A stretch of 64,000 nucleotides of DNA, taken from positions 558,001 to 622,000 of the forward strand of contig JAETXT010000006.1 in NCBI GenBank assembly GCA_019188255.1, read 5' to 3'. The notes below the pieces were generated by a model. The model did no database searches, was not told where the DNA came from, and saw nothing but the letters and a program-made list of their open reading frames with translations. Positions within the stretch are counted from its first letter, which is position 1, and each line of letters begins with the position of its first letter. Made by a program: the position numbers and the translations under genes. The DNA is from Verticillium longisporum. Its lineage: Eukaryota; Ascomycota; Sordariomycetes; Glomerellales; Plectosphaerellaceae. Positions 21,220 through 32,845 of this stretch are shown here, piece after piece.

Positions 21220-22450
21220 TAGGATTACTTTAAGTTCTAGCTTCCTAGAGTCGTATTTCTATTTAGCTATATCCTAGTAGCTACTCTCGTACCTCGAGAC
21301 TACTCGCCTCCTATTAATCTATTACCCTAAAACGGCTCCCTAGCCCTTAAGGCTTATATCTATATAGAGGTAGATAATACCCCTTCTATACTATAGTCGA
21401 TCGAGATTAAGATTAGAGAGCTTATAAATTTAGCTTTAATAATATCTATAGCTTCTTATTACGAATCTATCTAGAAGAATAGGACGTTCTTCTTTAATAG
21501 ATCTATAAGAGGGCTATACTTAATATTAAAGTAATTAATCTAAATTTAATAGAAAGTAGTTAGCCCTAGGAAGGATCTTAATAAAGAGATATCGTTATAC
21601 TTCGTTTATTCTTAGAGCTTAATAATCTTAGCTAGCTTAAGGGAATAACTTATAATATTATAGACGTAGCTAATAATAATAGCTAATTCCTAAGCCTATT
21701 AGCTTTTTACTCTTAAAATAGTATATCCTAAAAGCTTAATATTAATAAGGACTTTATCGATATTTTAAAGGTATTTAGTAATAAATTAATATACCCTTAG
21801 GATTAAATCCTTACTTTTATAATTAATAGTTAATCCCTTAATAGTAATATTATTTATAAAGGTATAATAATAGTAAGGGATAAGGTCGTAGAGGATTCTT
21901 ATAATTATATATATAAACTAGGCTATTAAGTTAATAGCTCCCTAGGGAGAGTATATATTTTAAATAAGCTAATAGAAGTCGTAAATATTATTATATCCCT
22001 ATTTATCTTATTAAGTAGTACTTAGTTATACCTATTAAAGAAGTCGAAGAGGGAGATAAGTTTATATATTACGAAGTCCTCTAAGAAGTCGTCCCTACTT
22101 AGGGGTATAAAGGTATCCCTTATAGTAACCCTATTAATCTATATAGCTAAGTTAATAAGCCTTATCTTCCTATCTTTCTTTTAAATTAAGAATTAAGGGT
22201 TCCTATAAGAAGTATAGCTTTCCTCGATAATCCTTTTTACGAAGCGTTCCCTTAGTATTTCGATAATTAACTTCTTAAGGGCCTTCGGAATTAGGATACC
22301 CTTTATTTATTAAGCTTTATAAAGGATCGTCTTAATTTTCTATAAAGGAGCAACGTCGTAATTAAGACTCCTATATTTAGTAAAATCCTAAGCTAGTATA
22401 GCTTCCCTATTTAGGAGGATTTACTCTAATATATCCTATTCCCTTAATCG
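21220..22450 (-). pseudogene. reverse transcriptase/RNase H remnant of the gypsy element
   Basis: On the minus strand, RIP-stopped frames retain the family pattern: a YxDN-like active-site block near 21,840-21,870 preceding a loop similar to TIKG, the post-RT connection segment, then an RNase H start resembling DISLKGxGAVL (about 21,320-21,350) and a RYESxYQDIAKxKYD block (about 21,230-21,310). This combination belongs to a Ty3/gypsy group common in filamentous ascomycetes. It is non-functional. Confidence 0.6.
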
Positions 22451-25400
22451 GAAGTACTTATAGGAGTCTATAATATCTTATAATCTCTAAGTCGTAAGCC
22501 TCGATTATAGCTTAATATCTAAGAACTTTAATATAATTAAGCCTTTAAAAGGGCCTTTATTAACTATATATTACTCTAGTAGGATAGTAGCTAGCTTCTT
22601 AACCTTCTAGAGGGGTTACTTTAGGTATACTATTATTAGACGGCTTATCGTCGATTAGGTTTACTTTATCGGCCTTCCTTTTCTATATAGTATAGATTTT
22701 CCTAATATTCTTTAAGGGCTCTATAATCGAAGAAGCTTTCTAAGTTTATTATTCCCTAGCTTTAAGAATATAAAGTATATTAGCTTAATTAATATTTTAT
22801 TATATTTTCTATTTAATTAAAATAATATATACTAAATTAAAGAATACCTTTCCTAATAATTCCTTAAGTATATTATAATAAATATAGCCCGCTCCCTAAT
22901 TACTAATCTAGGTAGTAGCTCTCTTAATTAGGGGAATAATAAAGGTAATTTCTAAAGAAAGGGCTTTATTAATAATATAAGTTATTTAGGCCTCCGAAAG
23001 CGTCCTTAGAATAGAGTCCCCCTTATTTATATTAGCGGGTTTATAAGAGGGCGTCTAATTAAGCGAACTATCCAGTTCCTAGCTACTTAGATATAATTCT
23101 CGAATATCTCCTTAATATCTCCCTTTAATAGTAGCTAGAATATTACTATCGCTTAGGCCCCTTTAATTATCGTTCTCGCTTTTATTATTACCCTAATTAG
23201 CTTATAATATTTATATCCTTTTAAATAAGAAGTCTAAATAGACGTCCTTTAAGGTTTCCTTCCTAAAAGGTCTAACGTAGCTAATCGGGACTATAATCCT
23301 TAAGCCTCCGAATACGAAGTCGGTATATACCTAGTCCTTAATATAGTTAAATATTATTTATATCTAAGCGAAGAACGGCCCCCTTAATAGTATATTAAGT
23401 ACGTAGTCCTTAGCTATTATAACTTAGAGGATAATAGGCTACTAGTACCTATCGACCTATAGGTTTTTAAATATATAGCCGATTACCCTTCTCGGTTCCC
23501 CTGATATAGTTAACTATATTTTAATAGTTAATTTATAAACTCTATAGGAGAGGTTAAAGACGTTTATAACGTTTTTAGAAACGATATTAAATTATACCCC
23601 TAAATCGATTACTATAAAGATATACGTCCTAGGTACTTTAAATAAGTCTATCCTAGTTAGGCTAATAGATAGGGTCTATTATTATATAATAATAGTTAAA
23701 AATATACTAAGGTCCCTAAGTTCCTAGATTATAAGCTCCTTCTTTTATATTATAAGGGGTCCGAGGCTAAAGGTAGTATTTATATTAATTTAATTAGGCC
23801 TTATAGATAGTCTTATCGTAAAATTAACCTTTTTTCTTTTTAAGGGTTATATATTATTATAAAGTAAATAGGGGACTTTAAGGTATATTATCGGGAGCTA
23901 TCTATATTCTAAGTCTATTCTTAAGACGTACTCCTATTTAATCTTCTAAAGCTTAGGGTCTATAGTAATAAAGTAATTATAAAGGACTTTATACTCTTAT
24001 TATTAGAACTATTTAATAAGCTTTTCTCGAATAGCTATTACTAACCCTTATACCCTTTTAGTATTACTTAGTAAGGGGCCCTTATAGCTACTAGTCGTAC
24101 CTATTATCCTAATCTCTTTATATACTAGCTCCGGGGTTAGAAGAAGGTCGGTCTCTTAAAAGCGGGCCTCTTTATCGTATTTAGTCGATATAGGGAAAAC
24201 TCTCTCTTAGGTTTTACTAGTTACGTCTTCGTATATCCTATTCTTAAAGTTAAGAAGTCTTCTAGGGTATTAGCCTATAAGGTTAACTTAGCTATAGATT
24301 AAGCTTCTAGCTTAGGGGTTCTATAGTATATTCCTCGTCTTTTAGTAGATACTAGAGAATAGGAATAAGGTAATTAGGTTAAGGGTCTATCCCTTAAGCT
24401 CTTTTAAGCCTAGGAGGCTAAAGGCTAGCTTATTATAATTACCTATTTAAAGATACTATATCGATTAGGGAAACCTCGGTTCTAGCCCTCGATTATAGGC
24501 TATAGTAGTATTAATTCTTAATCGTCTCCCCTATTAATATAGTAATATAGTATTATAAACTTAACTAGCTAAGCCTCGAAGTTAGCTCTTTATAGTATAT
24601 AGTCCTTTAGGTAATAGAGACCTCTATAATAAGTATAAGACCTTTACGTTAAGGGAGGGGGTATAGGTCTCTATATTAGCGTTAATTTATAAATCTATCG
24701 TCCTCCTCTAAATAGGGGTATTATTATTATTATTAGCTTAATCGGGAAGCCTATAGCTATTAATAGCTATTATATTATCGTTACGTCTATTAATACCTAC
24801 TTTATTAATACCCGCCCTATTAATATAAGCCTTATCCTTACGACCCTAAACCTATAGTATAGGCCGCCCTATTAAACTAATTATAGGCTCTTAAGAGAAC
24901 TATAATTAGAAGGTCTAACTCGGTTATTAAGTTTATAATCCGGAGCATTAATAAATAAGCGATTAGCCTATTTCCTTTACCGACCTTTATAGCTATTAAG
25001 TTCTCCTTTAAAGTAGTCTTTAGGAGTTCTTAAATAGCTATTAGGGTCCTTAATTAAGACTCCTACGTTCTTATCTCGTATTCTATAATTAAGGCTTAGA
25101 ATTAGACTATTAAGTTATTAAGCTCGGAATCCTTTATTTACGCCCTCTATATAAAGGTTATTAATAGGGGTTTTACGAGCTTCTTAATATTATTATTATC
25201 TTAATTAAGGTAGTCTAGTATCGCTTTAAACTTCTAAATATCTCTTTTCTCCTTTTCTAAGTATTTAATTATATCTTAAAACTTATCGAATATTAATCGA
25301 TTAGGGAGGTTTCTAACCTTAATATTATAATTATTAGCGATTTTCGTAAGTATCTTAGCCCTAATATCCTATAATTAATATTAACTAATTCATTATTAGA

Positions 25401-27023
25401 TAGAGGGTCGGGCTTCTACTTCCTTATTATAGCTATAAGTTTTAATATTAGCTAATAGGCTTTATTAAGCTCTTTTAAGTCTTTAAGTAATTATTTATAA
25501 TTATATAAAACCCTAATCTAGGTAATAGGGTTTTTACTATTATCGGAAAACTAATCTCGCTTCTTCCTAATATATTATATAGTCTTAGCGAACGTTATTC
25601 CCTTAGCCTATATTATCTTTATAAGTAGCTTAATAAGGTATCTATCGTCTTTATTAATATAGATAGTAATATTCGTAACCTTCTCTTCCTCCTTAAGGCT
25701 AGCTAAGTAATAAATATCTTTATAGTTAATTAGGAACTCCTAGAGGTTATCCCCTATAAACCTAGGAGCGCTACTCGACCTTAATATTAATATTATTATT
25801 AATCCCTTATTACTTACTACCTTCTTAAGGATATTCTCGAGGATTAATATAAGCTAATTAGGGAAAGGCCTTAAATCGGGATATACTATACCTCTAAAGT
25901 AGGTAGGTAGTTAATTATATTCTCGTAAAGTACTATTCTAGGCTAAGGAGGTTAGATATTCTTATAAATTATTAGGAAAATAGGTCTTAGAGGCCGGCTA
26001 CTATTAAGAAGGAGTCCGACTTTATTATTATCGTTATTATTAAGGTAGAGAGGGTTAGAAATGGGCGAGGACCTATTATCTTTACGAGAATGCTCCCTAT
26101 AAATAGTAAAAGCCCCTTTTACGGGTAAACTTAGGTATTAGCTATAGTAGGCGTAGGTTTATTCCCTAATTAGTTATTATAGGGGTTCCGAGGCTAGGTT
26201 ATTTACCTTTACCTTCTTTAGCTATTAATTAGGGTCTATCGTTTATTATTATTTCTTATTATTTTTAGTTTTATATATATTAATTTTTACTAGGGAAGAA
26301 GGGGGTTATAGAGGAGGGAGGTCGAGGCTACCTTCAAGGAATCGAGTTACTTTATATAAGCTTCGCTATAGCCTCCCCTATCTTAGTATTATATAACCTA
26401 TTATAGGGTCCTAATATTATAATTAGGGGAATATAACTATTATAGGTTCTATATATCGTATATATAGCTAGTCGGCTATATATATTGCTTATATATAAAG
26501 CTCGTCTACTATTTATATTATTTATATATAAAGCTCGTCTATTACTTATATTATTTATATTATATATATAGCTAATTAGCTATATATATTATTCGTAAAT
26601 CTTATATATTTATGAAGTTATAGTATTATTTTAATAACTAGCTATTATTAAGTTAAGCGAGATAAGATAACTTCCTTTCTTTCCCTAATTAGTAGAACTT
26701 AAAGCTAAAGCCTACTATATTATTAGATTCTTACTCGGTTAGTAATAAGTAGAAGTTTTACGGGCTCCTTTATACCCTTCCGGATTAACGACCTTATCTA
26801 TTACTTTAATTAATCTATTATTATTATCTAATCGTACCTATTAGCTTATTTATTTTACTCTATTATCCTTTTTACTTCTCTTATAATAGTATTCGTCTAA
26901 CGGTCTAGCCGCTATTCTCTACTTAAATCTTTTAATAAGTCTTTTATATTAAGATTAAATCTAACCTCGTTTAAGGGATCTAATTAGGCTAATAGATTAT
27001 ATTAAAGGTATATAAGAGAGATA

Positions 27024-27041
27024 ATCCGCCTCGGAGCACTA
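27024..27041 (-). other. putative primer binding site of the gypsy element
   Basis: Two bases inside the 5' (right-hand) LTR the minus strand reads TAGTGCTCCGAGGCGGAT. Reversing one RIP change gives TGG at the start, the complement of a tRNA CCA end. The tRNA is not identified, so this rests on position and the TGG-like start. Confidence 0.45.
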
Positions 27042-27043
27042 AT

Positions 27044-27250
27044 TAAAGTAGGGCTAGTAATAACCTTAACTAATTAGGGCAACGAAGCAGTTATTTAAGA
27101 AAAGATAAATCCTTAAATATATAGTATAAGATTAATAATATATATCCTTTAGGGGTCCTTATAACGAGTCTAGCTAATGTCCGTTTCCCTGATTAGCTAG
27201 TCCTTATTACCTTATCGCTAAGCTATACCTTTCTGCCCTGCCCGGTTTCA
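27044..27250 (-). repeat. right LTR (5' LTR) of the gypsy element
   Basis: Direct-repeat partner of 12,565-12,772. On the minus strand it starts TGAAACCGGGCAGGGCAG, so the canonical TG terminus is intact; the opposite terminus is TA in place of CA. Confidence 0.87.
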
Positions 27251-27450
27251 ATAAGAGGAAGGGAGAGATAGAAGTCATCATATCTCGAGAAGGAAGCATC
27301 GGAGGAAGGAATAGATCGAAGATCTTAATAGCCCTGATTTTTAGCTATAGAATAGTATATTCTTTAATAGGAACGGAGGTAGGCGTTTTCCGATTACGTT
27401 AATATAAGTACTCGGATTAACCCTAAGGGAAGTAGGGCCTATCTAGAAGA

Positions 27451-27870
27451 GTATCTATAGGAGATAGGGTCTTATAACCCTTCTAATAGCTAAAATAAAA
27501 GCTAAACTATATTAATACCTATATTATTAGAAAGAGAAAAAGCGGAGCTATATAATAGTATAATTTCTATATAATTCTATAGAACTATTAAATAGTAATA
27601 ACCGGTTAACTTCTCTTATCTCTTATTAGCTTAGTTAATAAGCTAGAATAGAACTAACTCTACTTCCCTATAGATCTAGAAGTAGCCTATACGCCTTATC
27701 TACGCTTAGTCCCTAAGGGTTAATCTATTAGATATAGAGCAATTCCCCCGATCTACTTTTTAGGGTTTTTAGAAGAATAATATATCTTTATTTTTAAGTA
27801 AAATTATTACTTCCTATTATATAATAATTCCTATCTAATTTTAATACCCTTAATTATTATAAATAGATAT
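27451..27870 (+). repeat. about 415-bp repeat C, copy 1
   Basis: It is the inverted copy of 28,156-28,570. Shared landmarks include AGCGGAGCTATATAATAGTA, a block around CTTCCCTATAGATCTAGAA, and TCCCCCGATCTACTTTTTA. The ends read GTATCTAT and (on the other strand) GATATCTAT, suggesting a short TIR element (MITE-like) present twice within the fold-back element. Differences are mostly RIP transitions. No coding capacity. Confidence 0.7.
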
Positions 27871-28155
27871 CTTCTAAGATAGGCTATACCTCCTTTAGGA
27901 TTAATCCGAGTATTTATATTAATTCCTTCTAATAACGCCTATCTTTATTCCTATCGAAAAATATACTATTCTATAGCTAAAAATCAGGGCTACTAAGATC
28001 TTTCATCCGTTCCTCTATCTAACGCCTCCTTCTCGAAATATAACGACTTCTATCTCTCCCTTCCTCTTATATCCCTTTATCTATTTATCTCTCTATTATC
28101 CTCTTACCTATTAAGATAATATTACTCTTAATTATTATTTAGAACCTAGATTAAT

Positions 28156-28570
28156 AGTATCTATTTATAATAGTTAAGGGCATTAAAATTAAATAGGAAT
28201 TACTATATAATAGGAAGTAACGATTTTTACTTAGAATAAAGATATATTATTATTCTAAAAACTTTAAAAAGTAGATCGGGGGAATTACTCTATATTTAAT
28301 AGATTAACCTTTAGGGATTAGGCGTAGATAAGGCGTATAGGCTATTTCTAGATCTATAGGGAAGTAGAATCGGTTCTACTCTAGCTTATTAACTAAGCTA
28401 ATAAGAGATAAGAGAAGTTAAATAGTTATTACTATTTAATAGTTCTATAGAATCGTATAAAAGTTATACTATTATATAGCTCCGCTTTTTTTTTCTAATA
28501 ATATAAATATCGATATAGTTTAGCTTTTATTTTAATTATTAGAAGGGTTATAAGCCCCTATCTCCTATAA
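28156..28570 (-). repeat. about 415-bp repeat C, copy 2 (inverted)
   Basis: Reverse complement of 27,451-27,870 along its whole length, joining the right subterminal array at its outer edge. Together with copy 1 and the paired flanks (27,251-27,450 against about 27,870-28,070) it builds the palindromic core of the host element. Confidence 0.7.
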
Positions 28571-28589
28571 AGGGTTATAATAGATAGGT

Positions 28590-29185
28590 ATAAAGTATAA
28601 TAATAGATAGGCCTAAAGTATACTTATAAATAGCTCTAAAGTATAGTAATAGATAGGTATAAGGTATAGTAATAGATAGGCCTAAGGTATAGCTATAGAT
28701 AAGCCTAAGGTACGCCTATAAATAGCCCTAAGGCATAGCAATAGATAGGCCTAAGGTACGCCTATAGATAGCCCTAAAGTATAGTAATAGATAGGCCTAA
28801 GGTATAGCTATAGATAAGCCTAAGGTACGCCTATAAATAGCCCTAAGGCATAGCAATAGATAGGCCTAAGGTACGCCTATAGATAGCCCTAAAGTATAGT
28901 AATAGATAGGCGCAAGGCATAGCTATAGGTGGCCCTAAGGCATAGCAATAGATAGGCGCAAGGCATAGCCATAGGTAGCCCCAAGGCATAGCAATAGATA
29001 GGCGCAAGGCATGGCTACAGGGGGCCACAGGTGGCTCCAAGGTACGGCAACAGATGGGCGCAAGGCATGGCCATAGGTGGCAACAGGTGGCCCCAAGGCA
29101 TAGCAATAGATAGGCCTAAGGCACGCCTATAGGTGGCCCCAAGGCACGCCTATAGGTGGCCCTAAAGTATAGCTATAGTCCGAAG
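28590..29185 (-). repeat. right subterminal tandem array (inverted)
   Basis: Complement of the left array at 11,945-12,480, built from the same half-units (on this strand CAAGGCATAGCAATAGATAGG and related forms). As on the left, RIP conversion increases away from the element end. The open frame it creates is a low-complexity artefact. Confidence 0.88.
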
Positions 29186-29364
29186 CTATATGAAGCTATC
29201 CGAAGCTTAGATAATCCCCTTAATAGCATTTTACGGGCTAATATTCATTACCCCCTTACTAGGATAGATCTATATAAGGGTCTCAAAGAGGGGTGGACCT
29301 AGTTATCGATTTTTTGGAATTTGGGGTTTTGAGCTAGTTCGGCCTGCAGTCTTCCGTAGCCTCC

Positions 29365-30195
29365 GCCTAATTCAAAGGTGGGCTGACGGTCGCTGGAACG
29401 GGGCTTCTCTCATGACATCACTAGAGCTACTCGTGGGTTTTCTGCTCCACACTAGGTGAACTGTATCCTTCGCGCGAGCAGAACTCGAAGGTTTTTGACG
29501 CAGGTTTCGACTCCGGCTGCCGTATATCGACATGGCAATTTCGTCGAGCTGAAATTCCCAGACGAGATGTTGAAAGATGGCCCTATGTTTCCTCGGACAG
29601 CGCAGCCATCGCTTACATCTAACTCATATAATGTGTTGGAAGTCCGTGATGTGTTGAGATTCATAATAAATCGTAGATGGATATTCGTTCACCGTTTGTA
29701 AAGCTTCCGGAAGAACTCTCAACACCGGAATTGCTCTGATTCCTCCTGATAAACTGGTGTTTCTCCTCTCAGTCATAGGCTGATCAACTTATTGCGCGAA
29801 ATATGAGCCCATCGTTTCCACTTCAGTGCCACCCCGTCAAGCATCTGAAGACGGTCAAAGCAGGATTAGGTTCGCTAATCAATGGAGCATTGTCATCGAG
29901 AAGAAATTCTTTAACAGAGGCAAGACTCGCTTTGGACATTGGGGTTTTGTGACGATCACGGCACAGCCATTGATTGAGCGCATGACGGCTTACGTAGGCT
30001 TTCCCTGAGAAAAGCCTTGGAGCGGGGTTCTTCGACGACTGTGTTCTTGGACACCATATCGACCATTTATCCTCGTCGTCTGGTAGCAGCTTGACTCTCA
30101 GGCATCGTGGCACAACCAACCTAAGACATCACGACACTGTTAGGTCTCGGCCCAGCGCATGACTCGCAGCGCAACACCGCTTTCTCATTATCAAC
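29365..30195. other. no supportable gene
   Basis: Normal-composition DNA between repeat block 1 and the methyltransferase gene. Frames of 60-98 codons exist on both strands but none has a recognisable motif. The final stretch should contain the methyltransferase promoter. Confidence 0.5.
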
Positions 30196-31189
30196 ATGGC
30201 TGACGTTGCGCCAAACCCCGCGCGGGAAGCTGCTGACACCTCTGAGAAGACATTCCGAGCCTACACAGCCGAGCAGGGCACCGCCTACGCCCGGAACCGC
30301 CGCGGCTACCATCCGGCCCTCTACAAGCTCATCCTGCAGCACCACCTCAACTCCAACGGCCTCCTGCACTCCCTCGTCGACCTTGGCTGCGGCCCCGGCA
30401 CCGCGACCCGCGAGCTTTCACCCTACTTCGAAAACGCTCTCGGCCTCGACCCTTCTGCCGGCATGATCGCCACGGCACGCGACATGGGGGCATCACCTCC
30501 ATCGACACACCCGTGCGCTTCGAGGTCGGATCCGCCGAAGATCTCGGCTCCGATCTCAACCCGACCGTTGCCGACGGCAGCGTCGACCTCATCGCCGCCG
30601 CGACGGCCGCGCACTGGTTCGACATGGACCGATTCTGGGCGCGCGCCGTCCGCGTGCTGCGGCCCGGCGGCACGGTCGCCTTTTGGACGGGCAGCTCCAT
30701 CGTCATCCATCGCGACATGCCCAACGCGCTCGCCATTCAAAAGGCGATCGCCGATCTCAAGGAGGAGCATCTGCGGCCGTACATGGAGAGGGAAACCTCG
30801 TGGGCCAGGGCCTATACGTCGACCTGCCGCTGCCTTGGACAGTCGCTGAGCCGGTTGATGGGTTCGACCGGGAGTCGTTTTACCGGCAGCAGTGGAACCT
30901 GTCTGACGCGACGGACGCGGCGGGCGGATTCTTCCAGGGCAAGGACGCCATGACGCTCGATATGCTGGAGATGGCGGCTGGCACCATGAGCCCTGTGACG
31001 CGGTGGCGGGAGGCACATCCCGAGGCTGTGGGCGAAAAGGACGTAGTGAGGATCATGAGGAGGACGATCGAGAAGTTGCTGCACGAAGCCGGTGTGGATC
31101 CTGGTAAAGAGTTCATCATGGGAGGCATCTCGGGCGTTCTGCTCATGGTCAAGAAGAAGATGGAAACACAAACAGCTGGGTCGATTTGA
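30196..31189 (+). CDS. class I SAM-dependent methyltransferase (two homopolymer frameshifts)
   Basis: Intronless; the start is MADVAPNPAREAAD and the stop is after TAGSI, 331 aa once two single bases are restored. Motif I is VDLGCGPGTATREL, followed by the DPSAGMIATAR acidic-loop segment, AAHWFD (motif IV) and VLRPGGTVAFW (motif V). This is the Methyltransf_11/trans-aconitate-methyltransferase-like group (as in yeast Tmt1), a cytosolic enzyme methylating a small acid or metabolite; the substrate is unknown. The frame breaks at 30,486-30,490 (G5 where G6 restores DMGGITSIDTPVRFEVG) and at 30,790-30,792 (G3 where G4 restores MERGNLVGQGLYVDL). Both are one-base losses in G runs. The rest of the protein is well conserved, so the gene is probably intact in the organism. 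Confidence 0.85.
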
Positions 31190-31390
31190 GCAGAAACAGT
31201 GGTCATGAGTCACGAGATGCAGCGCTCAAGACGAGGCATATAATGTTTAAATGGGTATTTCAATTTTGTTCATTTGGTCTCATTTTGGCAATTCGCTCAT
31301 AGAACATGAAAATCATAGGGGGAGGCCAATGATACCAGACTCTTCCGAACACAGGCATCATAAACCCGCACCCTCGCGGTCATGGGCCGC

Positions 31391-32845
31391 TTAGATGGTG
31401 TTCAGGACGTACCTGATACCAGCCCACTGCTCGGCACCGCTGGCGGCGATCTGGCCGGCGGGCAGAACGAAGCCGTTGGAGGCGTTGGGGCCGGGGCGCA
31501 GCTCGAGGGGCCAGGAGAACCCGGTGTTGATGGCACCGCTGTGGTAGTCGGGGGAGCTTCCGGTGGTGGCGTAGAGGGTGGGCAGCTGGGACCGAAGGTG
31601 AAGGTGGTGCCGGAGACGGCGCGGATGGCGTTGGAGAAGCCGCCGGCAACGGACATCTGGGTTGAGTGGTTGGGGGCGCGGGCACTGCAGCTGTAGCCGT
31701 AAGGGAGGAGGATGTACTGGCCGTAGCTGTGCCAGTCGATGAAGAGCTTCACACCGCGAGTGCGGAGGCCCTGGGTGAAGGTCTGGAGAGCGCGAATCTC
31801 GGGAGCGTCGCCGGCAGCAAGGCCCTTGTAGGTCTCGTCGCAGGGGTTGGTGGAGGCACCGCCGGTGAGGCCCCAGTTGAAGTTCCAGTTGCGGTTGCCA
31901 TCGGTGCCGACGCAGCTAGTGCCAGAGCGAGTCTGACGGTTCTTGCGCCAGAGACGGTTGGTGGACTGGGTGTAGACGAAGCCTGCGATTTCATCAGTCT
32001 ATAGTCCAGGATATGACGAGTTTCAAGGGGCGAAGTAGATGTATACATACCGTCGGGGTTCACGAAGGGAATGAAGTAGAAGTCGTACTTGCCGAACCAA
32101 GCACGGACGGAAGCATCGTTGTTAAGGTAGCCAGCAGCAAGCTCACGAGTGATGTACTCGACGACCTGGCAATCGTATCAGCAGCTGAATCTGACATTTT
32201 CGGGTGAATGGAACTTACAGGGGCAGAAATCCACTCGCGAGCGTGGACAGTGCCGTGGAAGACAATGGCAGGGCGCGATCCCTTGCCGTTGGGGCCCCAG
32301 AGGTGGATGCCGTAGATGGTGCGGCCCTGGAAGGACTGGCCAACATTGAAGATCTCCGAGTTGGAGGGGAGAGCAGCCTGAATCTGGTTGAAGAAGGTGG
32401 CGTGCTCAGCCCAGGGGCGGTATGCCGTGAACCACGACGCGGCGGGAAGACCGGCCTGACGGGCCTCGATGGTGTTCTCGTCTGGTGATGCGTGAGCGGG
32501 AATTATTTCGAGATCAGCATCGAGTGACTTACCGCCGTAGAACTCAGAAACGGGACCCTCCTCAGCGAGTGCCTCACCGAGATCCTCGTTGATGACCTTG
32601 GCGTCGAGGCCCAGGGCAGCGAAGGCCTCGAGATCCTCAGGGGCGATGGCAATCTCGACGTGGTCGGTCTCGCCACCACAGCCAACAGAGGTGGTGGTGA
32701 GGCCCTCAAGCTGCTTGTGGATGTCGGCAACATCATCGTGAGCCTCAATGCGGAAGACCTTGTAACCGTCGTAGTGAACCTTCTCCTCAGCAATGACGGA
32801 CGTGGCGAGAGCGACCAAGAGGCCGAGGGTGGTCTGGAACTTCAT
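31391..32845 (-). CDS. secreted M14A metallocarboxypeptidase precursor (one homopolymer frameshift)
   Basis: Exons 32845-32533, 32481-32219, 32165-32051 and 31982-31391 are joined by three introns of 51, 53 and 68 nt with GTAAGT or GTATGT donors. With one base restored the product is 427 aa, typical for the family. MKFQTTLGLLVALATSVIA is a signal peptide; a propeptide (about 20-110, KVHYDGYKVFRI) precedes the catalytic domain. Zinc ligands: HAREW (His and Glu) and the His of FIDWHSYGQ. The catalytic Glu lies in PLELR near the C-terminus. The role is extracellular release of C-terminal residues, probably of carboxypeptidase A type. At 31,580-31,582 (G3 on the plus strand) one more base is needed to keep SCPTLYATTGSS in frame; unrepaired, the product would lose the catalytic Glu. 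The lesion matches the other homopolymer shortfalls. Confidence 0.9.

Larger units (their letters stand above)
12565..27250 (-). mobile_element. RIP-destroyed Ty3/gypsy LTR retrotransposon, about 12.8 kb, on the minus strand
   Basis: LTRs of about 207 bp lie in direct orientation at 12,565-12,772 and 27,044-27,250. In the minus direction they begin TGAAACCGGGCAGG and end in a RIP-converted CA. A 4-bp duplication ATAA (12,561-12,564 and 27,251-27,254) flanks it. The uninterrupted site is preserved in the opposite arm of the host fold-back element near 28,066-28,070, confirming the insertion. Decayed reverse transcriptase, RNase H and integrase traces run right to left, agreeing with the minus orientation. 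A pogo transposon (16,877-18,735) is nested inside. Every frame is riddled with TAG/TAA and CA/TG are nearly absent, so the element is dead. The roughly 4 kb left of the pogo insertion is not explained by pol and includes a plus-strand coding relic. Confidence 0.85.
11760..29358. mobile_element. fold-back-like DNA transposon with TIRs and inverted subterminal arrays, carrying nested elements
   Basis: The ends are inverted repeats of about 34 bp: the left end starts TACGGAAGACTGCAGGCCGA and the right end is its complement ending at 29,358; the only two mismatches in that stretch are transitions of the RIP type. The same 6-bp duplication, GCCTCC, flanks it at 11,754-11,759 and 29,359-29,364. 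Just inside each end is a tandem array (about 11,945-12,480 and 28,590-29,185) in opposite orientation. Without the gypsy insertion (12,565-27,250 plus its 4-bp duplication) the element is about 2.9 kb and mostly palindromic, as in fold-back elements. No transposase of its own is visible, so it is probably non-autonomous. A 6-bp duplication does not fit hAT (8 bp) or Tc1/pogo (TA); I do not assign a superfamily. Confidence 0.8.

Noticed and set aside
11760..29358. Starship-type giant transposon
   Set aside because: No DUF3435 tyrosine recombinase or cargo genes are seen, and the two long inverted arrays with a 6-bp duplication do not fit that class.
30196..31189. Methyltransferase as a pseudogene, or with introns at the two breaks
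   Set aside because: No usable splice sites bridge the breaks, while adding one base to each adjacent G run restores conserved sequence exactly.
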